From NCBI GenBank assembly GCA_933207985.1, contig OW240916.1:298781582-298845581 (forward strand): DNA of 64,000 nucleotides, read 5' to 3'. This document shows positions 46,111 through 58,038 of this stretch, piece after piece. The stretch comes from Pelobates cultripes. Its lineage: Eukaryota > Chordata > Amphibia > Anura > Pelobatidae. The notes beneath the pieces are model-generated. The model searched no databases and was not told where the DNA came from. It worked only from the letters and a program-made list of their open reading frames with translations. How positions within the stretch are numbered: position 1 is the stretch's first letter; each line of letters opens with the position of its first letter. A program made the position numbers and the translations under genes.

Positions 46111-49030
46111 TTTAAAACAAAGCAACAAAAAAACTATCTATATATAAAGCTAAAGAGGACTAAACTTCTGATCAGGCTTAGCTAACCACCAGCCTCAGAC
46201 AGAATATCACTGAGCATGATAAGAGTTGTAGTTCAGCAGGGACCGGCAACGTATTGCACTCAATGGGACATCAATTCTCAAAAAAATGGATTGTGTTTTT
46301 TTATTTGACCTTTACACCTGGGCCAAAGTCAAAATCTAGCCCTGACTTATGTTTTTTATTTATTAGGGAGCCATTTTGCAGACACTTTCTTATTGTGTAA
46401 CTCTCAGAGCCAAGGGCTGACTGAATGGTCTGGGGTTAACATACTTTATATAGATATGCTGTATGTGCTAATACCAGGCGCAAAAGCTCCAGAAAACTGA
46501 CAATGCCAGCCAAGAATACCATATTCTAGCTGCTTGACTGAATGCCTGCGTCTTGCCCCGGGGCACATAAATAAAAAGTATTAGCTCTGAAATGTAACCT
46601 ACTCAAAAAAGAAATGTTGCAGGGACATGATCTCTACCATAACTACTTTTATAACATGAGGTGGTTATGGTGCGTAGAATGACACATTAAATAAAAGGTA
46701 TTTCACATTTTTGCTACATATCCCTGTTATGGGCATAGGCATGACAGCAGATACATGCCTATGATACATATATACATACCATTTACTATTGTTCCCCGGA
46801 CAGTCTGATTGCGTAGATAGTATACAGTATAATAGTTTAATGTTCAATATTATGGCAGACAAAATCTAAACGTTAAAGAACACGCACTGATGGCCTTTAC
46901 ATAGCAGATGGCACGATGATACCAGCCCCTGTTTTGTATACACTATATTGTACCATAGAACCCACGCTTTGTCCTGCAATGTATTTGGTAGTTTTTCCCA
47001 GGCCGCACACATATCCCATTCATTGCATTTTATGAGCTTGCTTTCCAAGACTGAATAATACTGTACGTATTGCCTTATTTATAGTAAACACACTTTACAT
47101 CCACAGGAAACTAGAATTGCTAGATCTATAAAGAAAGTCTCTGGTCTAAGTAAAGAATAGCCATTTAATGCTTTGCGTTCATACAAATGCAAATACTAGA
47201 ATTGTGGACAAGGGGTGCAGTTTCCTGCTGACTAAATAAAAGACTATTTAGATCTCTCAGAGTTCAGACTCTTAAAATATCACAAAATAACCAATATTTA
47301 AATCACACTTTAGTCTATTTGACATTGATTTATTTTTTTGCAAAGCAAATCGTTGCCGAATCCTCAAAGCACGTGTTAAAATTACATACATTTAGCAAAA
47401 ATGAAGGAAAACAGCACAACATATTACCGAGCCTCGCTTTTGCTCGCATTGCAAAAAATATACACATAGGATTAAATGAACATGTGTTGTACAGAGTGAA
47501 GTTTATGTTTTCCTGTCTGTAAAAAGAACATAAGGAATCTTTACAAAGAGTTTGAATAATCGGTAAATCAGTCCCACAAGCTGTTATTTTGGAATCAAAA
47601 AAGCAGTAGACCAAAAAAGTCATTTTTTTATTGAATAGGTTTAATAAATTAAGATTTTAAATAGACATGTATCACGCAAATGGTAAAAAGTTATCCCTCG
47701 TATCATAACAGCGATTGAGACCTTGAGAACAGAATTTTAATATAGTATTCAATTTATATATATTTTGAAATGAAATAAATCTACCTTTCAAGAACAACAT
47801 TTATTTTTCTTCTTGTGTCTTCAAAACTGCAGTGAAACTAAATATGTTTCCCATTTTGCTTTGGCTCTTGGTCCGTGTACCATTTCCTTTGGGAATATCG
47901 AGTTTTTTTGAGAGAAAGATCTTTACATTTTCTAATGTATTCCTTTCATATTGGCTTTTGTTGTCTAACCCTCATTCTAGAACATATGTAGCTGGAGATG
48001 TCTGGTTGCAAACCTGAAGAAGGTAATTCAAAAAGACAAAATAGGGAGAAGCCAAAAACCTTTCTCATCGCCAGTAAATGACTCTTGGAAAGAAAAAAAC
48101 TTTATTTCATGGGCAAAGTTCGAAAAATGTAAATGACAGGTAAAGGCTTCAAATCTCATGTTGATAATATATTGTAGGTCCATACTGGTTTGAACAGATG
48201 GAATGTGTGAAATCCTGTCTCTACAATAACGGTCCAAGCAGATCAATATTCAAAATGTTGTTTTAACCTTGAAAGTCCATACATACACTCAACATTTTGT
48301 CTTAAACATGAAGGCCCATATTGCCATTAAAAAACTAAAAAAAGGAAACATAAAAATAGAAAAAGAAAAACAATCACACGTTCACTAATACACTTATTTT
48401 TAAGAGTATCTATGTGTGTAGTGTGTAACTATCATAAACAACATTTTAGATAGTGAAACACTCTCACAGACAATTCCAGATACCCACAGACACACATTCA
48501 CACTATTATTAAATACACATTTACTGAGCACCATCTCGTTTGCTCACCACCCCTAGCAGTGATGGGGTTTAATCATAGCAGTCTCAATGAGTCTAGTGGT
48601 TGGATCATTTTACTTTTCAATTTTCTCCAATGTCTTAGCATTGTGGAGTCTAGAATATTGCATATCATATATCAGATCCAAGGGCTACAGAATTGTACAT
48701 CGGGGCTTCAACCCCCAGAGAGTCGCCCCCTAGCAATGTCTATGGTTTTAATCGTAACTGCATGTCTAATAGATTTAAACTTGAAGTTCATCACTTGTGA
48801 TTGCTAAGGGACAAGAGTAGACAGGATTAGTTACCAAAATTCACAGTGAATTCTAAGTGAATTTCCTATATAAAGCTAGAGTAACCAAACTGAAAGTATA
48901 GCGGACATAGACAATTGTTTATAGTTTGGCTATTTTAACATTAAATTTGTAATTGACTTTGAACTCACATTGAATTCTCATTATAGTAAATAGCCCTATA
49001 CATTGTCACAGTGCATAATAGGTCAAAATA
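46111..49030. other. mostly unique non-coding DNA
   Basis: No gene and few repeats. GAGTTGTAGTTCAGCAGG near 46222 is a common vertebrate repeat fragment. Low-complexity CA words occur near 48470-48500. Confidence 0.5.
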
Positions 49031-49032
49031 AT

Positions 49033-49036
<4 letters not shown>

Positions 49037-49070
<34 letters not shown>
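49037..49070. repeat. (AT)n microsatellite
   Basis: A run of about 17 AT dinucleotides. Confidence 0.85.
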
Positions 49071-49076
<6 letters not shown>

Positions 49077-49920
49077 TAAACCGAACGGTTCCATTATGAA
49101 TGTCACTGTATGGAACTGTACGAATGTAATGCTCTTATATGTGCAGCACTATGACGTATTCCCAGTTTAAAGAGAAATGTTTCTAATGAACAATCCGTTG
49201 TAGAATATTACTGTAGATTATGCTTTTGCAAAATCATTCATTTAGCAATCAGCTCCCCTATAAGGTTAAATAATATAATTCAAAGTATGTGCAGTATTTT
49301 CATCAAGCATTAGCTGAAAAGCCTGCCCTGAATTCTGATGGCAATACAATGTAGCTGAAGTGCTAATGACAAACGAGAAAGTGTCACTTCTTCCTCTCTC
49401 GATGACATAGTGTCTGCGACTGTGAATACCCCTCTTTCTGTCAATTTGGTGTCTTGTAGACTGTTCACAGAAGGACTATTGAGTGGGAATATCTAATGCA
49501 CAGATTAAGTGATAAGATCTGTTTATATTTAAAATAAAAAACAATAAAAATGAAATAGAAAAAAGTTATTTAAACTGACTAAGCACTACTGCTACTCTGA
49601 GGGGTGAAATCAATCAACCACTGGGTCTCAGATCACTAATAAATGTGCATATGGAACATATTCTGGCTGATGCTCTTTGAGCATGCCGTAGCTATATTAC
49701 TGTCCTCGTTTAAAATGTTGAAAGCAGGCTTCTGTCCAAAATTAAAAACATTTTCCTATTCATGTAGTGCAGAGTGGATTTTACCTCTGAGAGTCTCCCA
49801 CCTGTGAACAATTTGTCCTTGGGTTTCACTTCCTGAATTTTATGTTTGAAGTTTGGGGGAGGGGTTTGTTGTACTATTGTATAAGTACGCATAACAATAA
49901 CAAGTTCCAGATATTAGCAC
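49071..49920. other. unique non-coding DNA, possible conserved element
   Basis: No gene. The part at 49160-49450 has balanced composition and homeodomain-like TAAT words (for example GCTAATGAC near 49362). It shows no trace of repeats, so it is a candidate regulatory element. This cannot be tested without alignment. Confidence 0.25.
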
Positions 49921-49949
49921 ACTTGGGACTGAATATATTGCATACAGCC

Positions 49950-50230
49950 ATAATAGTGCACACTCACTGACACACTCTTATTGAGGCATAGATACACACA
50001 CAATGACAAAATTTCACACATAGAAACTAACTGACACATACTGGCAAACACTCTGACAAGTACACAAACACAGACACCCTAGCACACTCTGACAAATACA
50101 CAAATTGACACATGCCAAATGACACACACACTGAAATACTCTGTTACTGACACACACCTATGCGCAGATACACACTGTTACACACATTGATTCATTGACA
50201 CGCACACTCTGACAAACACAGCACTTTTTT
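49950..50230. repeat. degenerate CA-rich minisatellite
   Basis: CTGACACAC, CTCTGACAAA and ACACACTG words recur at irregular 20-30 bp spacing. Confidence 0.65.
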
Positions 50231-50599
50231 TTTTTATCATTTCAACTATTCAGCAAAGATTAACCAAACCTATAATGTCCTTTTGAATTTTGTTCAACCA
50301 ATCACCAAAAAAAGACCAAAAAAATTAGAACCAGCTGGTTTGTTCAATCTGCGGATTGGACTAAACCAAAAATCTACAGAACCAAAATATTTTATGCTGA
50401 GATATGTGACATTACTTTATGATTAGAAATTGGTGGAGTACAGAGAACTAAGGGAGGGCCAAGAATTATGTTTCGACAGGCACACTATTACTTTATCCCA
50501 TAATTACTCCAAAATGATAAATTGGTTAAAATGGTTCTTTGGTTTGAGGAGAACCTCTGAGAAAGCTATTAGCGGACATGAAGTTAGGTTCTGTATATT

Positions 50600-50748
50600 A
50601 TTATTAATTTATTATATATATAGCGCCAGCAAATTCCATAGCGCTGTACAATGGTATAGAAAACACCATATATTCTTATTAAAGGACCACTATAGTGCCA
50701 GGAAAACATACTTTCCTGGCACTATAGTGCCCTGAGGGTCTCCCCAGG
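50600..50748. mobile_element. short repeat and T2-like MITE left end, copy e
   Basis: ATATAGCGCCAGCAAATTCC..GCGCTGTACA (50618-50652) is a common LINE-tail-like word. At 50679 TTAAAGGACCACTATAGTGC starts a T2-like MITE with its first hairpin only; it stops near 50748. Confidence 0.6.
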
Positions 50749-51260
50749 CCAACTAATTACTTTGCGTTAGTATCTACCCATCAAAATATGTTCGTGCTCT
50801 ATAAATAATGAAAATAAATTGTTGTAAAGCACCAACAACTGTTCACTGTATAGAAAACATGAAATATATGTAAATGTAACAATATGCAAGCCCTGATCAG
50901 TATGTAAGAGTATATTCATTAGAATGATATTATTAACAATAAATACACTTAGCATGAAATTGTTTATATAGAATGAAATGATGTATTTATATATATTTAT
51001 AATTTCATTCTAAGTGTATTTCAATAAAGTGTAATCTCACCTGTCACACATGGGGTGGGCAGCAGCACTGTAACAAAGCTGTGCAACAACCCCATGTGGT
51101 CTCTATTAAGGGTTAATAAGTGTGTAGGAGTTTAGAAAAATACCCCTCTTGTTTGATAGGAGATTTTGCCTTTGGCTCAGAGAAGCAAGGTGAATTGTTA
51201 GGGTAGGACTCACCTTGATGTGGCAGGTGAACTTACACTTTAATGGCTGTTGGAGTGATA
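50749..51260. other. non-coding
   Basis: No gene. A short inverted pair, ATTTCATTCTAAGTGTATT at 51001-51020 with its worn complement near 50940-50975, surrounds an AT-rich core. Confidence 0.4.
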
Positions 51261-51261
51261 T

Positions 51262-51298
<37 letters not shown>
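51261..51298. repeat. (GATA)n microsatellite
   Basis: TAGA repeated about nine times. Confidence 0.9.
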
Positions 51299-51720
51299 CC
51301 ATAATTCATAACAGATGGGGTAGGGCTGCACCAGTGGAAAAAGTAAAATAACGTAAAATAGTCCAAAAGAGTCTCACTAGAGCAACAATGCTTGATGGGA
51401 TATAGATGAACACAAATAAAACAAAAAAACATAGCATATAACTGTGTGGAGACTGGTATTGATGTGCAATCACAAATGGTCACTCACAATTTTGAGGAGT
51501 TAAAAAAGCCTTGAGTGGTGTCTTTATGGAGTTAAAGCAGCTTTAAACAGTATTTTTCCGTATCCAGTGTGTTGTTCCTCCTCACATATTCCTCAGCAAA
51601 TAGGTATATATGTCTCAAAGAGAAAAAATGTACAAAAATGTAGTGCACTTCCAGAATATAATAAAAAGTGTTTTAATGACTTACATTTAAGAATAAAACA
51701 AACAGCATGTCACCATAAAC

Positions 51721-51761
51721 GTCCTACGCGTTTCGTCCTTAAATTGGACTTCCTCAGGGAC
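51721..51761 (-). ncRNA. hammerhead ribozyme, left arm
   Basis: Minus strand: helix I GTCC, core CTGAGGA, helix II AGTCC/GGAC with an A/T-rich loop, GAA, self-complementary ACGCGT, A at the cleavage site, GGAC closing helix I over 4 bp. Every catalytic-core position fits the consensus. Confidence 0.82.
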
Positions 51762-52466
51762 TTGGTATGATAAAGTGCAGTCAGAAATAGCAGCAATAAT
51801 AACAATATCCCCCCCCACAATCCTTTATATACACCCCCATTTAATCTTTAAAGTCTTTCAGCTGGTAGTCAATTTTCAATTTCGGCGGTATGGAGTCCGA
51901 TGACGTCATCGCGTCCGCCGCGTGCGTTCCACCATGCGTTCCACAGACCCGGAAGTGGGTCGCGATCGTCATTCTCTCTCTTCTATTCCCATGCATTGAC
52001 TCAAAATGTATACAAACAGGTGGATAAAGCAAAAAAGGGGAGGAACAAATAGTTAAGAAAATACTCTGGATGGCACTACAAACTAAATAAAAGATCAAAC
52101 GGATGTACATTCTCACTAAGATCTAAAATTAAAGACACATATGTGTATATATATATCCCTTTTTCATTAGATTTCACAAAACATTTTCTCACATACTTAT
52201 CATACATATTTTATTACATAACATCTTGGATAATTTTAAAATTGTAACAAACTATACACTCTATATACTATATACTCTGGACGGCACTACAAACTAAATA
52301 AAAGATCAAACGGATGTACATTCTCACTAAGATCTAAAATTAAAGACACATATGTGTATATATATATATCCCTTTTTCATTAGATTTCACAAAACATTTT
52401 CTCACATACTTATCATACATATTTTATTACATAACATCTTGGATAATTTTAAAATTGTAACAAACT

Positions 52467-52568
52467 ATACATATGTATAGTTTGTTACAATTTTAAAATT
52501 ATACATATGTATAGTTTGTTACAATTTTAAAATTATACATATGTATAGTTTGTTACAATTTTAAAATT
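52467..52568. repeat. three 34-bp tandem units at the palindrome centre
   Basis: Units start at 52467, 52501 and 52535, each opening with the palindrome ATACATATGTAT followed by AGTTTGTTACAATTTTAAAA. They sit exactly where the two large arms meet. Confidence 0.9.
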
Positions 52569-53038
52569 ATCCAAGATGTTATGTAATAAAATATGTATGA
52601 TAAGTATGTGAGAAAATGTTTTGTGAAATCTAATGAAAAAGGGATATATATATACACATATGTGTCTTTAATTTTAGATCTTAGTGAGAATGTACATCCG
52701 TTTGATCTTTTATTTAGTTTGTAGTGCCGTCCAGAGTATTTTCTTAACTATTTGTTCCTCCCCTTTTTCGCTTTATCCACCTGTTTGTATACATTTTGAG
52801 TCAATGCATGGGAATAGAAGAGAGAGAATGACGATCGCGACCCACTTCCGGGTCTGTGGAACGCATGGTGGAACGCACGCGGCGGACGCGATGACGTCAT
52901 CGGACTCCATACCGCCGAAATTGAAAATTGAATACCAGCTGAAAGACTTTAAAGATTAAATGGGGGTGTATATAAAGGACTGTGGGGGGGGATATTGTTA
53001 TTATTGCTGCTATTTCTGACTGCACTTTATCATACCAA

Positions 53039-53079
53039 GTCCCTGAGGAAGTCCATTTTAAGGACGAAACGCGTAGGAC
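53039..53079 (+). ncRNA. hammerhead ribozyme, right arm
   Basis: GTCC (53039-53042), core CTGAGGA (53043-53049), helix II AGTCC/GGAC, GAA, ACGCGT, A53075, then GGAC (53076-53079) pairing with GTCC. Predicted cleavage is after A53075. It differs from the left-arm copy by one loop base. Helix III is only the palindrome ACGCGT, which suggests activity as a dimer or in a multimeric RNA. Confidence 0.84.
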
Positions 53080-53566
53080 GTTTATGGTGACATGCTGTTT
53101 GTTTTATTCTTAAATGTAAGTCATTAAAACACTTTTTATTATATTCTGGAAGTGCACTACATTTTTGTACATTTTCTCTCTTTGAGACATATATACCTAT
53201 TTGCTGAGGAATATGTGAGGAGGAACAACACACTGGATACGGAAAAATACTGTATAAAGCTGCTTTAACTCCATAAAGACACCACCCAAGGCTTTTTTAA
53301 CTCCTCAAAATTGTGAGTGACCATTTGTGATTGCACATCAATACCAGTCTCCACACAGTTATATGCTATGTTTTTTTGTTTTATTTGTATTTAGCAGATT
53401 GTCCCCTATTTTTCTGTGTATATCTATTGAAGACAGGAGGAGGTCTTCGGGGATTCATCTGGATACTTCACCTTAGAGACAAGGGAAGTCTCAGTTTGCT
53501 TTTATATTATATCATTTTCACTGGGGTTGTGTTCACATATATTGGTTTTTTTGGGGATATAGATGA

Positions 53567-56029
53567 GTAGTTTTTTCAGTAGGGGTGGGTGCGTCCTAGT
53601 GTCTCAGGGTATTCACTACTTGAAAAGCAAAGAAACAGGGGCAACCAGTAGTGCAGTACGTCTAAAATCCAAAGGGTAAAATAGTAGTAGAAGGTAGAAA
53701 ACTTACATTTAAAAGAGCTATGGCCCAGCTGCTAGGATGTGTAAAGGAAATGCATCTATCAGCGCCGTCTGGTCATTCGAAGCAACAGAGAGGCTTTCTT
53801 GAGTTCGGATTCATTGATAGCTATACCTATAGTCATGTAATTGACCGAGAATTATTGAGGACCTTCCAAGATACGAGTTGGGGCAGCTGAGATGGTACCT
53901 GTAACTGTTGGCCAGAAGAGGCACGGACTTGCAATGGAGATTTGTATTTTCCTGTATGGTTAAATTTTTGCGCGGTTAGATTTGGTATCGGAAGTGACTT
54001 GGTCATCAAGGAAACAAAACCAAACAAACGGTCACAGGTTGCTGTTTGTTAATTAGCACTGATTTCCTTTTGTTTTCTGCACAATTCATAACAGTTTAGT
54101 AGAAATACCAGAGGATTTAATTTGGAAGCCCTATATTTGACCCTGTAACTTTCCAAAACCCCATAAAACCTGCACGTGGGGGCATCGTGATACTCGTTAG
54201 ACATCATAGCAAACACATAGGTGCGTTTTTCTGCAGTAAAAGTTAACAGTATTAAAACATTCAAAGTTAAATGCAATGCAGAACTTGGCAAAAAAATTAT
54301 AATTTCTCACACCTTATTAGGTTTTGTTCATGTTAATTATGTTTCATATATAAATATTCAATGTGAAATGAATGCACTGTTTTTCCCTAACAAAATGATC
54401 TATAATAAGTGTGGGTGCACTTAATCTGAAAGAGGTAAATAATGGTTGCACAGACATATAGCGCAAATTCTAGGTTTTGCTTTGGTCCAGAACGTGACAC
54501 TTTGCTGCGTCCGTAAGGGGATAGGACACATAAAAGCATTGCTTCTGCAGAGCCTGGAGAGTTTCTAGTACACAGGGTCATGGAAATATTAAAGTTTTTA
54601 TGAAAACTATGCTATGTCCCTCCATGTGCGACCAGCTATTAGAAGGTAGTCTACTATGCAAAGGTGATTCAACTATTTTTGGGTCTCTAAGGGCAATGAA
54701 GAGGACACAACTCTTTAACAAGACTTTAACAAGATTTAAAATCTGAACTGACCTTACATGCTTGAAAATGTTAGCAAAATGGCATTGCTTTCCTCAATTA
54801 AAAGGACAATCCTGAATGTGTGAAATTTTGATCCTGCGTCACTTATTTTTCCAGGCATTTATTTTGCCTACTGAGAGTAAACATTTGATCTGAGTTTTAG
54901 ACATTTTGTTCTTGGACAGCGTCAAATGCAATATTTCCAAACAGCTCAGACTTTGGCCCTAAGTAACATTTTCAATTTACAAAGTTTGTAGACAAGATGG
55001 TTATTCAAATACGTGCTGGCTACATTAATAGAGTTCACACTCAAAAAAGCAGGCCAAAAGCTAGTTCTCTTATTTCATTTATTTTTCAACTTTGTGCTGA
55101 ATGCATACATATTTTAGTTATTAATTACTGTCATAGAAATGCAGATTAACCTATTTACATTCCTAATTGAATAAAAATTCAGGCGCTTCCATACAAATTT
55201 ACCAATTTCTACTGGTTAACATACTGTAATAGAAGTAATTATATGGATATACAGTAAATACTGATTATAAATAAATGCAATTATGCACAACGAGGAAAGG
55301 AATTATTCTAGAGAAGTCAGTCTCGTTAATTTGCGTTGATAGAATTTATCTTATTATAGTAGTCTCCAAGGTTTTGGCAATTTAAGCTCATTATCTTTTC
55401 TACATAAACCTTGCTTTAAATACCCAATAGACTAAAAGCTTAAAAAAACTATTAAATGTTGAAATATCCAGGGACCTTTTAAAACAAAACAAAACAGTTG
55501 TGATGAGATTTAATTCAGCTATATCATTAACGTATGGGTATCTTTAAGGAGGAACATTTACTGTTCTGTGAATTTCATCATTGAATACAACTTTGAAAAG
55601 CACCTAAAACTTGTGCTAACCGTTTTTCACAGCAATGCCCCACTTTAGGAATTGATATTATGATCCAGTTTATTCCAGGCACAGCTACGTCATACATTGC
55701 ATTGGAGGAGATACAGTAACACGTTCTTTATGTACTTTCGATGCTGACGGTCAAGTGCAAGGGCCAACATATATAACCATGACTGTGATCTGAAATCTAG
55801 TGGCCTCATACCAGAACACTGGTTGGGCTACCACCCTCCAACTATTGGCTTGGGGCTTTTATTAAACCACTGTCCAGGCATCCCCTTATTCACCTTACCT
55901 TACCCAAGCTTCCTCCTCTCCTGCTCTCCTCTAAAGTATACTGTTTGTTTACCTTCAGCTCCCAGGAGTCTTCACCACCATCTGCCAGAAACACTGAGCG
56001 CAGTCTCTACACAGTCACATCACCTAGTG
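53567..56029. other. mostly unique non-coding DNA
   Basis: No gene recognised. The part 54100-54520 has the worn look of a TTAACCCC-type element tail (GGTTTTGCTTTGGTCCAGAA near 54472). From 54540 to 55800 the sequence appears unique. Confidence 0.45.
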
Positions 56030-56345
56030 CAGGGCCATCTTTAAGATTAATTTGGTTCTGGGCACCTGTCTGCCCTCTGAACAAATCATTCTTATGCTAC
56101 CACTGAAGGGGAGATGATTGGCACTCGACAGCCTCCAAGCCTCATATGTGGTGAGGTCATCCCTGGTGTGGGTCTGGGGCTAGAGACATGCATAACCTGG
56201 AACCTGTCTGCGGACAGACACAGAGAATTTCCAGACAACACCTCCACCTTATCACTCATGGGCAGGGCCACCATCAGAAATTTTGGGGCCCCTAACCCGG
56301 GGTTCTGCCTCCAAGCCCGCCCCCAAATCTCTCATCCAAATCCCA
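56030..56345. mobile_element. hAT-like repeat fragments
   Basis: CAGGGCCATCTTTAAGATTA near 56031 and CAGGGCCACCATCAGAAATT near 56264 are two CAGGG-type left ends, in the style of the hAT-like ends elsewhere in the window. Right ends were not found. Confidence 0.4.
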
Positions 56346-56612
56346 CCCACAGGAACACACACACAGACACACGCACTGATACAAAAAGGACACACACACA
56401 TACATACTAGCAGACACATACTGAAACAGACATACACACATGCAGGCATACATACTGACACACATATGTAAAACAGACACACAGACATAAATAGTGACAC
56501 ACAGACAAATACATACATACATACATACATACACACATATATACTGACAGACATACATACACATACTGAGACATACACATACACTGACATACATACACAC
56601 ACATATATACAG
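56346..56612. repeat. CA/CATA-rich microsatellite
   Basis: ACACACAGACACAC, ATACATAC and related words. The Cys/Val/Met-rich minus-strand frames are translations of it. Confidence 0.85.
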
Positions 56613-56671
56613 AGAAAGAGAACGGACTGAAAGTCCAAATAAGAGAATAACAGTTAAAAAAGGAAACCCTA

Positions 56672-57272
56672 CCTTTAATAAACCTAAGGGAAACAATAAA
56701 GGAAATAGACCAAAAAGAGGAAGGGACGGGCTAGAAAGGCTGCATTAATGTCTATGTAAAAGACATATAGTAGGGGCAAATAGACACCGAAAGATCTGGG
56801 TAGAGAATCAGCTAAAAAAGCAGAAAAAATGCCAAACTGCCTACACAGAGGAGCAGGAGTAAACAGAGGTAATAGAATAGGTACGAAAAAAACAAATAAA
56901 AAGGGGAACCCCACTCAAAATCTCCCAAAGCCAATTGCTAAAGTAAGGCAAGGCTGTCCGTATAGTACCTCAGGACAGAGGTTCAGGTAGGCATTAGTGG
57001 GTTATCCACGGTGCCGAGGTACTATAGGGACAGCCTTGCCTTACTTTAGCAATTGGCTTTGGGGGATTTTTTTACCTCTGTTTACTCCTGCTCCTCTGTG
57101 TAGGCAGTTTGGCATTTTTTCAGCTTTTTTAGCTGATTCTCTACCCAGATCTTTCGGTGTCTATTTGCCCCTACTATATGTCTTTTACATAGACATTAAT
57201 GCAGCCTTTCTAGCCTGTCCCTTCCTCTTTTTGGTCTATTTCCTTTATTGTTTCCCTTAGGTTTATTAAAGG
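56672..57272. repeat. 600-bp foldback, arms about 290 and 250 bp
   Basis: The left arm (from 56672) and right arm (to 57272) are inverted copies, shown by the outer words CCTTTAATAAAC and GTTTATTAAAGG and by matching 60-aa stretches on opposite strands. The loop is roughly 56970-57020. TTAA lies at both outer ends (56675-56678, 57266-57269). No hammerhead core is seen here, so it differs from the ribozyme hairpins. Confidence 0.8.
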
Positions 57273-57643
57273 ACCACCATAGTGCCAGGAAAACACACTC
57301 ATTTTCCTGGCACTATAATGCCCTGAGGATCCCACTCCCACCTGGCTCTATGGGGAGGAAGGGGGTTAAACACTCACCTTTCTCCAGCGCTGGGCTCCCT
57401 TGGCTCTGGGGACTCTCCTCCTCCTTTCCTGTCATCGGCTGAATGCGCATGCATGGCAAGAGCCGAGTGCGCATTCAGTCAGTCCATAGGAAAGCATTTC
57501 TCAATGCTTTCCTATGGACGCGTGCGTCTTCTCACTGTGAAAATCACAGTGAGAATCACGGAGGCACCTCTAGCGGCTGTCAATGAGACAGCCACTAGAG
57601 GCTGGATTAACCCTATTGTAAACATAGCAGTTTCTCTGAAACA
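57266..57643. mobile_element. T2-like MITE, copy f, right half missing
   Basis: TTAAAGGACCACCATAGTGC with the same internal blocks as copy c, including TAGCGGCTGTCAATGAGACA. It stops at CATAGCAGTTTCTCTGAAAC, the same hairpin loop where copy c stops. Confidence 0.7.
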
Positions 57644-57841
57644 CATACTTTTCACCGAAAGCCAGTGAGATTGAAAAAAGAACTTAAAACCTTATCTGTA
57701 AGAAGACAATGTGAATGTGTTTCGGACCAAAACAAAGAAGAAGAAGAGGATATTTTAGTTAACTCGGCTCACAGTATTGTTATAACTTCTCTGTGTACGG
57801 AAGGTGTGACCTCTGAGATCCAGATCTCTAACGCAGTATAA
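57611..57841 (+). other. unidentified coding-like segment, possible terminal exon
   Basis: A stop-free plus-strand frame ends at TAA 57839-57841. The part past the MITE reads THTFHRKPVRLKKELKTL, then DQNKEEEEDILVNSAHS and TEGVTSEIQISNAV before the stop. It has mixed, protein-like composition with an acidic run, unlike the repeat frames nearby. No Met start is present, so it would be the end of a larger protein. I do not recognise it; an unknown transposon protein is as likely as a host exon. Confidence 0.33.
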
Positions 57842-58038
57842 GAAAAGAAAAAAAAAAGGAAAATAATCTTTTGAACATTCCACAAAAAGGCTGTGGATAC
57901 CACTAAATGTAACAATCGTCCATTAATAATTGTATCGATCCAACGTGGGCTGCACAATGAATGTCACCACTCTGCAGTTCTGAGACAAAATTCTGCAACA
58001 AAGGCTCTAAGAGAAGATGAGATTAGATGAGACAGCAT

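Larger units (their letters stand above)
51410..53553 (+). mobile_element. large palindromic hammerhead element with 13-bp target duplication
   Basis: Flanked by GGGATATAGATGA at 51397-51409 and 53554-53566. The left half (51410-52472) is an inverted copy of the right half (52473 to about 53390), broken only by a 197-bp direct duplication (52062-52258 and 52273-52470) and small changes. The right half goes on as a single-copy tail (53391-53553). Each half carries one hammerhead. The centre is three 34-bp units that include ATACATATGTAT. The paired 91-aa and 67-aa frames on opposite strands come from the symmetry and are not evidence for a protein. Confidence 0.88.

Noticed and set aside
51841..53233. 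Near-identical 91-aa and 67-aa frames on opposite strands, as if a conserved gene pair
   Set aside because: Both pairs are explained by the DNA palindrome. No start context, domain or codon bias supports them.
56252..56696. 128-134 aa minus-strand frames rich in Cys, Val and Met
   Set aside because: They cover the CA/CATA microsatellite and change freely between frames.
56672..57272. The 600-bp foldback as another hammerhead element
   Set aside because: No CTGANGA/GAAAC pair found in either arm or in the loop.
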